64,000 nt of DNA from Funiculus sociatus GB2-C1 (GTDB lineage: Bacteria; Cyanobacteriota; Cyanobacteriia; Cyanobacteriales; FACHB-T130): NCBI RefSeq assembly GCF_039962115.1, contig NZ_JAMPKJ010000007.1, positions 85,574 to 149,573 of the forward strand. Direction: 5' to 3'. Numbering within the stretch: position 1 is the first letter of the stretch; each line of letters starts with the position of its first letter. Positions 8,631 through 16,878 of the stretch are shown one piece after another. Made by a program: the position numbers and the translations under genes. The notes under the pieces are model-generated. The model was given only the letters and a program-made list of their open reading frames with translations, did not search any database and was not told where the DNA came from.

Positions 8631-9719
8631 TTAAGTGTGTTTAGGTGGGCGGAACTTGCGGGAACTGATGGGAATAAGAATTTGACTGAGCATTCGCAAT
8701 TGTTCAGCCGTACCCATGCAAATTAGTAAATCTTTAGGCATTAATTGAGTTTCCCCAGTGGGGCCGCCAATAAGAGTGCCATCAGCGCGACGAATCGCGA
8801 GAACTAAAGCACCAGATTGCGATCGCAACCTCGCTTCCCTTAAAGATTGCCCAACAACCGGACAACTTTGGGGATCGATCAGAAACTCTTCCATATAAAA
8901 AGCCCGATCTGTCCCTGTGAGAATCCCATCCACAAAATCCATCACCTGGGGTCTAAGGGCAGCAGCAGCCATGCGTCTACCGCCAGTAATATAAGGAGAA
9001 ACAACAGCATCAGCCCCAGCGCGTTGCAACTTTTGTACAGCTTCTTCCGTACTAGCACGCGCGATCGCGCGAATTTGCGGATTCAGCGTTTTTGCCGAAA
9101 GCACCGTATAAAGATTTTCCGCATCCGAAGGTAACGCCGCCACCAAACAAATCGCCCGCTCAATTCGTACCCGATGCAGAGTATCATCCAGAGTAGCATC
9201 GCCCTGTACGGCAATATAACCCAGCCCCTGAGACTCCTCTACTTGCTCTGGCTGAGAGTCAATAATCACAAACGGAATTCCCTCGGCAGCAAATTCTACA
9301 GCAATGTGCCGCCCGGTGCGACCAAATCCACAAAGGATGTAATGTTCATTTAAGGAATCCACCAAACGCCTCCGTTGCCTCAGTAGTATTCCTTCTTGAA
9401 AGTAGCCTTGGATCAGGGCTTCTGTAAACCGATTGACGATATAACCAATGCTGACCACACCCATCAAAATCAGGGTAATGGTAAACAGCCGACCGCGATC
9501 GCCTAAAGGATTAGTTTCCCCATACCCCACAGTTGCCAAGGTGATCACAGTCATATATGCTGCGTCTGACCACGACCAGCCCTCAACCAGCTTATACCAG
9601 AGAGTGCCGCCGAGGGCTACGCCGCCGAGAGCGATCGTCCCGCCAATTAGCTCTTGGCGGATACGTCGATATTTTTGTTCAAGTGCTGTCCGAGAATCGC
9701 GTACAGTTCCTGTACTCAC
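8631..9719 (-). CDS. 2TM potassium channel with RCK (TrkA-N/TrkA-C) domains
   Basis: 362 residues from a GTG start. Two membrane helices (about 25-45 and 75-98) flank a pore loop with the K+ selectivity filter TLATVGYGE. A cytosolic TrkA-N Rossmann domain follows, with glycine motif CGFGRTG near residue 130, then a TrkA-C domain (about 275-350). This is the MthK-like ligand-gated channel layout. It conducts K+ across the cytoplasmic membrane and is probably gated by a nucleotide or cation bound to the RCK part. It diverges from the TrkA-like gene at 9821 across about 100 bases, so the two share an upstream region and probably a physiological theme of ion homeostasis. Confidence 0.93.
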   Translation of the reverse strand: MSTGTVRDSRTALEQKYRRIRQELIGGTIALGGVALGGTLWYKLVEGWSWSDAAYMTVITLATVGYGETNPLGDRGRLFTITLILMGVVSIGYIVNRFTEALIQGYFQEGILLRQRRRLVDSLNEHYILCGFGRTGRHIAVEFAAEGIPFVIIDSQPEQVEESQGLGYIAVQGDATLDDTLHRVRIERAICLVAALPSDAENLYTVLSAKTLNPQIRAIARASTEEAVQKLQRAGADAVVSPYITGGRRMAAAALRPQVMDFVDGILTGTDRAFYMEEFLIDPQSCPVVGQSLREARLRSQSGALVLAIRRADGTLIGGPTGETQLMPKDLLICMGTAEQLRMLSQILIPISSRKFRPPKHT

Positions 9720-9820
9720 TTAGGTCAAAATAGGGGTAAAAAAAATGAGGATTCCATCGCAGGATAACTGTTCCCAACTTGTAAAGTGAAACATAAAGTC
9801 AACATTCGTAGAGATCAACT

Positions 9821-10498
9821 ATGTACGTACTCATTGGCGGAGCCGGACTTGTTGGGTTGGATTTGGCGGAACGGCTAGTAGAGCTGGGGCATACCGTCGC
9901 CGTAATTGATATCGATCCGAGTGCCTGCCGTTATGCCCGCGAAGAAGTCGGCGCAATGGCTTTTGAAGGCAGTGCTGTCAGTACCGAAGTGCTATTAGAA
10001 GCCGGGATTCACAAAGCTGATGCCGTAGCAGCCGTTCTCCGGCACGATGCCTTAAATCTAGCAATGGTCACTCTCGCTAAACACTACGGCGTTTCCCATA
10101 TTGTGAGTCGAATGCGCCACCGTGATTTTGCCGAACCTCTACGCCTTGTCGGGGCTTCTCATATCATCAGTACCGTCGATTTAGGAGTTTCCACAATGGT
10201 GAATGCGATTGAGTATCCTGAAGTAGAATCAATGATGCACTTTGAGCAGGGTCAAATAGAAGTTTTAAAACTCTCGATTCCAGAAAAGTGCTATGTTGTC
10301 GGTCTTACCGTTGCTGAAATCGCTCAAGAACCCCAATTTCCTACAGGCTCTTTAATTATTGGTTATCAATCCCATCCCCACATGGATTTAGAGATTCCCA
10401 ACGGGAGTACAGTGTTAGAACCGGGAGCGACGATATTAATGGTGACGAAGCCAGGGTCATTACATCAAGCCATTGATTTTATCAACGGTTGTACCTAA
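9821..10498 (+). CDS. TrkA/KtrA-like K+ uptake regulatory protein (TrkA-N + TrkA-C)
   Basis: 225 residues, soluble. The N-terminal Rossmann fold has LIGGAGLVGLDLAERL and an acidic strand end (VIDID) for NAD(H) or adenine nucleotide; the C-terminal TrkA-C segment spans about 140-225. This is the single-RCK length of KtrA/TrkA regulators that form octameric rings beneath K+ channels or KtrB-type transporters. No ktrB-like gene is nearby; the adjacent divergent channel already carries its own RCK. Its stop overlaps the stop of the convergent antiporter gene within CTAA. Confidence 0.88.
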   Translation: MYVLIGGAGLVGLDLAERLVELGHTVAVIDIDPSACRYAREEVGAMAFEGSAVSTEVLLEAGIHKADAVAAVLRHDALNLAMVTLAKHYGVSHIVSRMRHRDFAEPLRLVGASHIISTVDLGVSTMVNAIEYPEVESMMHFEQGQIEVLKLSIPEKCYVVGLTVAEIAQEPQFPTGSLIIGYQSHPHMDLEIPNGSTVLEPGATILMVTKPGSLHQAIDFINGCT

Positions 10499-12138
10499 TC
10501 ATCTTCTAGTTTCATCAGTTGTTCATCAATCGTTTTTATCCGCCCTTGCACAATTCCCTCAGAGAGAATTCGCTGCCGAATTGCCTCATTCAACGCTCCT
10601 TTTTCTGCCAATAGCAATCGTCGTCTAATGGCGTCAAGTTTCGAGCGATCGCCTTCAACTAATTGTCCCGGACGACGATTATAAAGATTCCGCAGCGCTT
10701 TTTCTGCCCCTGCCACTCGTACCTGATATGCGGCTCGGATTTCTTCGTAAACACTTTTTGGCAAAACCCCTTTTTTCAATAGACTATCCAGTTCATCTTG
10801 AGCCGCCTTAGAAGCAATCAACTGAGCTTGCAATTCCTCAACCTGCTGGCGAGAATCTGAGAACTGAGATAACTGCAACCGCCGTACAAACCAAGGTAAA
10901 CTTACCCCCTGCCCAACGAGAGATATCAGCACCGCACCAAACACTAAAGCGATCAACTGCTCTCGCCCCGGTAGTGTTGTAGGTAAACTGAGGGCAAGAG
11001 CCATTGAAAGAGAGCCTTTGATGTTACCTAAAAACAGGACGTGCTGCCAACGGAATGGAATCGGACGGTCAAACAAACGTACCCCAGCCAACAGAGGATA
11101 GACAGTGAGAACTCGCGCGATTTGGTAGGCTAAAACGGCAAGCAGAACCGCTGGCAAAGTCCTCCAGAAGGTCACTGGATTTATTTCTACACCAATCAGC
11201 AGAAAAATAAAAGTATTGACCGCAAAACTGGCATAGTCCCAGAAACTCAACAACGCAATTCGTTCGGAAGCAGACGTGCTGCGAGAAAGCCCAATGTTCC
11301 CGAAAATTAATCCAGCCACAACCACAGCCACAGCACCAGATACCCCCAAAGATTGCCCAATCTGAAAGGTTCCTAATGCAACTGCAACTGTCAGTAAGAG
11401 ACTGCTAAGCGGATCGTGTAAACGAATAAATACAGGTATGCTTAAGTAGCCCAAGACTAAGCCGACGATACTGCCTCCCACGGCAACAAATAACAGTTGT
11501 TGGATTCCTTCTAATATCGTGAGCGAACCTGTCGAATACACTGTCAGAATCAGGTTAAATGAAACTAGGGCGGCAGCATCATTGAATAGGGTTTCTCCTT
11601 CAACGATCGTCGAAAGCCGGGAGGGTACAGGTATCTCCTTAAAAACGGCAATCATTGAAACCGTATCAGTGTTTGCGAGAATGACTCCAATTAGTAGCGC
11701 CGGTATCCAAGCTAGCCCCAGTCCAAATTTCAACAGAACGGCAATAATCCCAGAGGAAAGTATAGCCCCTGGGCCAGCTAAGAGGGCAATTGGTTTAAAC
11801 GTGCTTCGGAGACGGCTAACATCTGTATTGATGCCAGCTTCAAAGATGAGGATTGGCAGAAAAAGATTCAAAACCAGAGAAGGATCTAGTCCAATCCGAC
11901 GAGAAAATAGCTCGGTAATCGGCAAACCTGCCAACACTAAACCCGTGACGTAGGGAACGCGAAGCCGTTGCGTCACCAGGGCAACAACTGTGGCAATTAG
12001 CAGGAGAATAATCAGAATCGGGACTAACTCTGCAATGTTTGCTTGAGGCTGCTGGTTTGTTTCGTTAAGATTAGCGAGAATAAACGGCTGCGGAAAGCAC
12101 CAGACGGGGGGGTTCGCTAAGGATAAAAGACGCATCAT
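10495..12138 (-). CDS. CPA1-family Na+(K+)/H+ antiporter with C-terminal cytosolic domain
   Basis: 547 residues if started at the ATG at 12138; a longer frame to 12261 adds 41 residues rich in Cys and basic residues that do not resemble the family and is rejected. About a dozen membrane helices occupy residues 30-430, with CPA1 signatures ANTDTVS and EGETLFNDAAALV (the ND ion-binding pair). The last ~110 residues are a charged helical cytosolic tail. It exchanges Na+ or K+ for H+ at the plasma or thylakoid membrane. It converges on the TrkA-like gene with overlapping stops; with the K+ channel it makes a three-gene ion-homeostasis cluster. Confidence 0.9.
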   Translation of the reverse strand: MMRLLSLANPPVWCFPQPFILANLNETNQQPQANIAELVPILIILLLIATVVALVTQRLRVPYVTGLVLAGLPITELFSRRIGLDPSLVLNLFLPILIFEAGINTDVSRLRSTFKPIALLAGPGAILSSGIIAVLLKFGLGLAWIPALLIGVILANTDTVSMIAVFKEIPVPSRLSTIVEGETLFNDAAALVSFNLILTVYSTGSLTILEGIQQLLFVAVGGSIVGLVLGYLSIPVFIRLHDPLSSLLLTVAVALGTFQIGQSLGVSGAVAVVVAGLIFGNIGLSRSTSASERIALLSFWDYASFAVNTFIFLLIGVEINPVTFWRTLPAVLLAVLAYQIARVLTVYPLLAGVRLFDRPIPFRWQHVLFLGNIKGSLSMALALSLPTTLPGREQLIALVFGAVLISLVGQGVSLPWFVRRLQLSQFSDSRQQVEELQAQLIASKAAQDELDSLLKKGVLPKSVYEEIRAAYQVRVAGAEKALRNLYNRRPGQLVEGDRSKLDAIRRRLLLAEKGALNEAIRQRILSEGIVQGRIKTIDEQLMKLEDD

Positions 12139-12417
12139 CTGATTTAGCTGATTGGTACAAACGAACGTGAGGAGCGATCGCAGCTTGTACTTCCCCAAAA
12201 TCACCCTTTTCGGGGAGCAAATTGGACAAAGTGCAATGCTCACGGTCAATCGTAGGCTCAACCCGGAGTCGTGTGGACGATGTTAACCGTCTCAGCTAAC
12301 CTTTCGCAAGTAAGCCTGTTTCTGTTTTCTCAGCATTTATAGTTCTCTTTAAACACAACTTTTTGAAAATTCCCTTTAAGATTGCCAAATAAGGATAAAA
12401 AATTTTAGGAGTAAGCA

Positions 12418-13698
12418 GTGAGTCTAGAAACTCTGGTTGAAAATCCCTCAATTCCGGCAGAGTCAGGTGTGTCTGTTCCGTATGATCCAGAAGGCTTTGA
12501 CACCTCCGTGATGAGTACCTACGGGCGCTATCCTCTAGCTTTAGAACGGGGTGCGGGTTGCCGCCTATGGGATACCGAGGGGCGCGAATATTTGGACTTT
12601 GTTGCCGGAATTGCCACTTGTACCCTCGGACACGCTCACCCAGCCTTGGTGGAAACCGTAACGCGGCAAATTCAGACGCTGCACCATGTCTCTAACTTGT
12701 ATTACATCCCGGTGCAAGGGGAATTGGCAAAATGGCTAATTGAGCATTCTTGTGCAGATCGGGTGTTTTTCTGCAATTCTGGGGCTGAAGCAAACGAGGG
12801 GGCAATCAAACTGGCTCGGAAATACGCCCACACGGTCAAAGGGATACAAAAGCCGATTATTTTGACTGCTCACGCCAGCTTCCACGGGCGCACGTTGGCG
12901 ACGATTACCGCCACAGGTCAACCGAAGTATCAGAAAAATTTTGCCCCGTTGATGCCGGGATTTTTCTACGTGCCTTACAACGATATTGGGGCGATCAAGA
13001 ATGCGATCGCTACCCTCGACGAAGGCGATCAAAACGTCACCGCAATTATGCTGGAAGCTTTGCAGGGAGAAGGTGGCGTGCGTCCCGGCGATGTCGAATA
13101 CTTCCAAGAATTGCGGAAAATCTGCGATGACAACGACATCTTGCTGATTTTAGATGAAGTGCAAGTCGGGATGGGTCGCAGCGGCAAATTCTGGGGATAT
13201 GAAAATCTGGGAATTGAGCCGGATATCTTCACTTCTGCTAAAGGATTAGGCGGCGGCATCCCGATTGGTGCCACAATGTGCAAGAAGTTCTGCGATGTCT
13301 TCCAGCCGGGAGATCATGCCAGCACCTTTGGCGGAAACCCTTTTGCCTGTGCTGTGGCTTTAACTGTTTGTCAAACCTTAGAGAAAGAAAATCTGCTTGC
13401 TAATGTGCAAGAACGCGGCGAACAGTTAAGGGCCGGGTTGAAAGCGATCGCATCTAAATATCCCGACCAAATTAGCGAAGTGCGCGGTTGGGGTTTAATT
13501 AACGGTATGGAATTAAATACCGAAACTCAGCTAACGAGTGCTGATGTCCTCAAAGAAGCGATCGCTAACGGTGTGTTACTCGTCCCCGCAGGCCCCAAAG
13601 TAATCCGCTTTGTGCCGCCGCTAATTGTATCAGCTCAAGAAATAGACCAAGCCTTGCAAGCAGTTGAAAAAGCAATGGCAATTATAACTAACGGCTAA
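12418..13698 (+). CDS. argD: Acetylornithine aminotransferase
   Basis: 426 residues from a GTG start preceded by TTAGGAGTAAGC, a good ribosome site. Class-III PLP aminotransferase: FCNSGAEANEGAIKLAR for phosphate binding, ILDEVQVGMGRSG for the cofactor ring, and SAKGLGGGIPIG with the Schiff-base Lys. It catalyses glutamate-dependent transamination between N-acetylornithine and its semialdehyde in arginine synthesis (and may act as the succinyldiaminopimelate enzyme). The arginine gene argF is 48 kb away, so the pathway is dispersed. A family-typical length and no defects were seen. Confidence 0.95.
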   Translation: MSLETLVENPSIPAESGVSVPYDPEGFDTSVMSTYGRYPLALERGAGCRLWDTEGREYLDFVAGIATCTLGHAHPALVETVTRQIQTLHHVSNLYYIPVQGELAKWLIEHSCADRVFFCNSGAEANEGAIKLARKYAHTVKGIQKPIILTAHASFHGRTLATITATGQPKYQKNFAPLMPGFFYVPYNDIGAIKNAIATLDEGDQNVTAIMLEALQGEGGVRPGDVEYFQELRKICDDNDILLILDEVQVGMGRSGKFWGYENLGIEPDIFTSAKGLGGGIPIGATMCKKFCDVFQPGDHASTFGGNPFACAVALTVCQTLEKENLLANVQERGEQLRAGLKAIASKYPDQISEVRGWGLINGMELNTETQLTSADVLKEAIANGVLLVPAGPKVIRFVPPLIVSAQEIDQALQAVEKAMAIITNG

Positions 13699-13706
13699 AG
13701 GCTAAT

Positions 13707-13739
13707 AGCTAATGGCTAATTGTTTATTAGCCATTAGCT
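13707..13739. terminator. Bidirectional hairpin of TAATGGC heptads between argD and clpS
   Basis: The arms AGCTAATGGCTAAT (13707-13720) and its exact reverse complement (13726-13739) enclose a five-base loop, followed by ATCTTTTTC. It lies between two convergent genes, so it can terminate both. The heptad composition links it to the repeats at 15944 and 16826. Confidence 0.7.
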
Positions 13740-13746
13740 ATCTTTT

Positions 13747-14070
13747 TCACGCCGCTTCCAGAGGAGCCATAGTTAACCCAGCGCGAGAAAGTTGCTCGTG
13801 GTAAAGTTCTGCTTGCTCTTGGGGGCCAACCCAAACGAGTGCTTGACCTTCAAAGTGGACTTCGTAGGTGTGTTCCCAAGCGCGATCGCTCGTCATCTGG
13901 GGAATATACTTCACCAAGCACTCGTGAACGTGTTCAAACGTATTGAAATCATCGTCCAAAACGATGACTTTGTAATTGGGATATTGTTTGCGGACAACTT
14001 GACTAGACCGTTCAGGAGCTTGAATTGGTGCAGAGGCGATCGCGTCAACCGCTGAAAGTCTGCTAGTCAT
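13747..14070 (-). CDS. clpS: ClpS, adaptor of the ClpAP/ClpCP protease
   Basis: 107 residues. After a variable N-terminal ~30 residues comes the ClpS core: YKVIVLDDDFNTFEHV (the DDxxNTxxHV signature that contacts N-degrons and the Clp chaperone), a helical middle with WEHTYEVHFEGQA, and the C-terminal LYHEQLSRAGLTMAPLE strand. It delivers N-end-rule substrates to ClpC/ClpA. Length and motifs are complete. It is convergent with argD and monocistronic. Confidence 0.93.
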   Translation of the reverse strand: MTSRLSAVDAIASAPIQAPERSSQVVRKQYPNYKVIVLDDDFNTFEHVHECLVKYIPQMTSDRAWEHTYEVHFEGQALVWVGPQEQAELYHEQLSRAGLTMAPLEAA

Positions 14071-14247
14071 AAGGCAGTTTCCGAAAATACTTTAACAAAA
14101 TTAACTTACAGCTATTTATCTCATTTTAACGATTTATTACACAAATCCCGCAAACCAAAGCCTAACCTCCCCCAACTTCTAAGCTGGCGACGCTTCGGGT
14201 AATACGTCCCGCACCACCCTTGTCTGACATTTTAAATTTTTAATCCC

Positions 14248-14856
14248 TTAAAAGCGCCCTACTAAATCCTGTTGAAGTACCTGTACAGAGCCAATCGCTA
14301 TCTGAATCAGAGGCCACCCCACCAAACAGATCGACGCCGCCCAAACCGTAGTAATATCTAAACCTTGGCGTACTGCAACAATAACAGCCAGCAAACTCCA
14401 GACAGATAGCCCCAACTCAATACCCCGCCCCAGCAAAGGAATCAACGTTAAGAAGTTCAGCACTTGGGGAGCATAGGCAAAGCCAATCGGAATCAACAAA
14501 TCCCCAAACGCTACGTGATTCGGCTTTAGCCAATCCCCGATCTTGGAGATAGTTAGAGTCCAAAAATAATAGCCTGCCATGACGCTGATGCCATCTATCA
14601 AAAGTGCAACAACTAGCACAGGAAGCGATGCCCGATTAATTAATAAAATGACTGCACTGCCCAAAGCGTGAGACACTGCGGCGAAAATCACCATCGTGCG
14701 GGCTATGCGATTCGTTGTTGGATTATTGGGAGCATTTTCATAAAAATTTGCATCCAAAGAGAGAGCCTTCCAAAGCGTCTTTCCAAAACTGCCTTTTGAT
14801 TTCTGGTCACTCACGTTGAATCCCTGCGATCGCAATTGCTGACAACTTGATAGCAT
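14248..14856 (-). CDS. YIP1-domain-like membrane protein
   Basis: 202 residues with about five hydrophobic segments between residues 50 and 195 and a short polar N-terminus. The layout, including PIGFAYAPQVLNFL and the alternating short loops, fits the YIP1 family of small integral membrane proteins, whose bacterial role is unknown. The start at 14856 is uncertain; a GTG about 14 codons later (VSDQKSKG) is possible. It stands alone between clpS and the divergent gene at 14937. Confidence 0.65.
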   Translation of the reverse strand: MLSSCQQLRSQGFNVSDQKSKGSFGKTLWKALSLDANFYENAPNNPTTNRIARTMVIFAAVSHALGSAVILLINRASLPVLVVALLIDGISVMAGYYFWTLTISKIGDWLKPNHVAFGDLLIPIGFAYAPQVLNFLTLIPLLGRGIELGLSVWSLLAVIVAVRQGLDITTVWAASICLVGWPLIQIAIGSVQVLQQDLVGRF

Positions 14857-14936
14857 ACAGTTTCAGACAGCAGATTACAAAAAAAAGTTCAACCTTTGCG
14901 GCATGATAATGAAATCAGGTAACTAGACATTCTTGA

Positions 14937-15944
14937 ATGCTGCAACTAATTGGGCGGATACTTCTATGGCTTCGGGGTGGAACCTTAAGGTTATTGATCC
15001 TAGCGGGATTCATCCTCCTAATTTGGGGAATCATATCGCCTGTGGGAACACTGATGTGGTGGCTAGGGCAAGGGGCTGAAACTGTAGGATTGAAGAAAAA
15101 CCAGCCCTATACCCTGCCACCTAACAATGCGGTAACTTCTGTTGTTAAATCTTCCCAAATAAATTGTTACATTGTTTATCTTTCAGGAGTGGGAGATTTT
15201 TCTGCTAATGAATTAACTCCCGGAGAAGAAGAGTTTCTAGACCGGATAGTTAAAATTAATCCCAACTGCGTAGCCGTAGGGGATGTTTTCCCCTACTCAG
15301 CAGCTAATAAAAGTTTAGGAGGTCAGCGAGTGCTAGCGCCCCTATGGAACTTTGCTAATAAGGCAGATGGTTTGTTTGGAATAGCAAACGTGCTGATCAA
15401 AATTCGCAATATCTGGCGATTCGCAATCTCAGCCGATCCTCGTTATGGCGAGGTTTATAATCAGGGGATTGCCGATGCCATCATCGAACGGATGAATGCG
15501 AAGTATCCTATCGCACAGGTTCAGAATAAACCTTTTAAAATTATTCTCGCTGGTACGAGTGGCGGTGTAGAAGTTTCCTTGGGTGCCGCTAGCTATCTTA
15601 ACAAGTGGCTAGATGCAAAAATTATTATAGTTTCGATTGGTGGCGTGTTTAATGGCAGAACTGGCTTTAGTGCCAGCGAACATTTCTACCATCTGCGAGG
15701 CCGTCGAGATTGGGTTGAAGATATAGGCGGCATTATTTTCCCGTCGCGCTGGCTGTGGAACGTTGGCAGCGAATATAATCAAGCTCGTCTGCGAGGCAAG
15801 TATACAGCTAGTATCAGCGGCCCCCACACCCACGATGGCCCAGAAGGCTATTTTGGTCAAGAAATTGCCCAGGAAAATGACATCACCTATGTGGAGTTAA
15901 CCCTAGAAGAAATTAATCAATTGCCAATTTGGTCTGAAAAGTAG
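14937..15944 (+). CDS. Membrane-anchored alpha/beta-hydrolase-like protein, function unknown
   Basis: 335 residues. An N-terminal transmembrane helix (about 17-37) anchors a periplasmic or cytosolic globular part. Around residue 205 there is ILAGTSGGVEV, which looks like a nucleophile elbow (G-x-S-x-G) after a beta strand, and a late GPHTHDGPEGYFG could supply the His. This pattern suggests an alpha/beta hydrolase fold, but I see no family-specific signature, so the enzyme activity is inference. Its start is 80 bases from the divergent YIP1-like gene. Confidence 0.72.
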   Translation: MLQLIGRILLWLRGGTLRLLILAGFILLIWGIISPVGTLMWWLGQGAETVGLKKNQPYTLPPNNAVTSVVKSSQINCYIVYLSGVGDFSANELTPGEEEFLDRIVKINPNCVAVGDVFPYSAANKSLGGQRVLAPLWNFANKADGLFGIANVLIKIRNIWRFAISADPRYGEVYNQGIADAIIERMNAKYPIAQVQNKPFKIILAGTSGGVEVSLGAASYLNKWLDAKIIIVSIGGVFNGRTGFSASEHFYHLRGRRDWVEDIGGIIFPSRWLWNVGSEYNQARLRGKYTASISGPHTHDGPEGYFGQEIAQENDITYVELTLEEINQLPIWSEK

Positions 15945-15989
15945 CTAATGGCTAATCGCTAATGGCTAATGGTAATTCTTCAATTAGCC
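15944..15989. repeat. TAATGGC-type heptanucleotide tandem repeat with inverted tail
   Basis: Three to four imperfect copies of the heptad (GCTAATG/GCTAATC) follow the stop of the preceding gene, and GGCTAAT (15964-15970) pairs with ATTAGCC (15983-15989) to form a hairpin. It probably terminates the upstream gene and is the same repeat class as at 13707 and 16826. Confidence 0.6.
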
Positions 15990-16151
15990 ACTAGCAATCA
16001 TTAATGAGCCTTTGTTTGGTTTCGGTTGCCTCAACCTAACCTAGAATTAGGCTACAAAAGTGGGTTTATAACTTTAGAGGGGTAGAAATTTCCTTTAATA
16101 ACTCTTCTAATTATGAAAGATAGACTCCTCAATTTATATAAGACCATTTAA

Positions 16152-16697
16152 ATGTCCGAGCCATTACTGGTCGTTGATGTGCAACCCGGTTTCATCAACG
16201 AATTCACGCATCACATCCCACAACGCATCGCCCGCGCGATCGCGCGATCGCACTATACACCGCTTTTGTTTACTCGGTTTATCAACTCGGAAAATGGGCC
16301 ATATAGTCGCTTCCTCGACTGGGACGGCTGCAACCACGAACCAGACACAAACATTGTCCCGGAACTCGAAACTTTTGCAGAAGAAGACCTCATTTTTTCC
16401 AAGTCGGGACTATGCGGGCTGCCGGATTCTTTGGCAGACTATCTCTCAAAGCAGGATATTAAGCGCATCTTCATCGTCGGTATCGATACCGATATGTGCG
16501 TGTTAAAAATTGCAATGGATCTTTTTGACATCAGCGTAGAACCAATTATACTAACCGATTGCTGCGCTAGTACGGCAGGCTTGCAAGCTCACTTGGCAGG
16601 GTTAGCGGTACTCAGCCGCAATATCGGTGCTATGCGGCTGCGGGAAGCTGGTGTCAGCGATGGGTGGTTGGCTGCGCCTGTAGAAACGGCAAAATAA
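16152..16697 (+). CDS. Isochorismatase-family cysteine hydrolase
   Basis: 181 residues covering the whole isochorismatase-like fold. The catalytic triad is visible as Asp9 (LLVVDVQPGF), Lys84 (FSKSGLCG) and Cys116 (GIDTDMCVLK). Members hydrolyse nicotinamide, N-carbamoyl compounds, ureidoacrylate or isochorismate; the substrate cannot be assigned here. The gene is single and is followed by a dense cluster of repeats (heptads plus a MITE-like element) before the convergent oxidoreductase. Confidence 0.88.
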   Translation: MSEPLLVVDVQPGFINEFTHHIPQRIARAIARSHYTPLLFTRFINSENGPYSRFLDWDGCNHEPDTNIVPELETFAEEDLIFSKSGLCGLPDSLADYLSKQDIKRIFIVGIDTDMCVLKIAMDLFDISVEPIILTDCCASTAGLQAHLAGLAVLSRNIGAMRLREAGVSDGWLAAPVETAK

Positions 16698-16719
16698 TTG
16701 CTAATTGCTAATTGCTAAT

Positions 16720-16811
16720 ATAGCAATCCTAATTGGTTTGTAAAAAAACGAACCGCCGAGGCACTCTAAAAAGAAAAAGAAAGAATTTTATGCCTCAGAT
16801 AGGATTGCTAT
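16720..16811. mobile_element. MITE-like 92-bp element with 12-bp terminal inverted repeats
   Basis: It begins ATAGCAATCCTA (16720-16731) and ends with its exact reverse complement (16800-16811). Inside is a second inverted pair, GAGGCA and TGCCTC, flanking an A-rich stretch. No coding capacity. Heptad repeats flank both sides (TAATTGC units at 16693-16719 and TAGCCAT units from 16826). The structure is that of a small non-autonomous transposable element or interspersed palindromic repeat; no clear target duplication was identified because the flanks are themselves repetitive. Confidence 0.7.
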
Positions 16812-16825
16812 TTTAATAAAAAACA

Positions 16826-16873
16826 ATTAGCCATTAGCCATTAGCCATTAGCCATTAACCATTAGCCATTAGC
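16826..16873. repeat. TAGCCAT heptanucleotide tandem array
   Basis: About seven units of ATTAGCC, one altered to ATTAACC, lie directly before the stop of the convergent oxidoreductase gene. This is a short tandemly repeated repetitive sequence of the sort known from cyanobacteria. It is not CRISPR: no spacers. Confidence 0.85.
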
Positions 16874-16878
16874 AAATA

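Noticed and set aside
16826..16873. TAGCCAT array as a possible CRISPR or attachment site
   Set aside because: Seven-base units without spacers; belongs to heptad repeats, not to any att structure.
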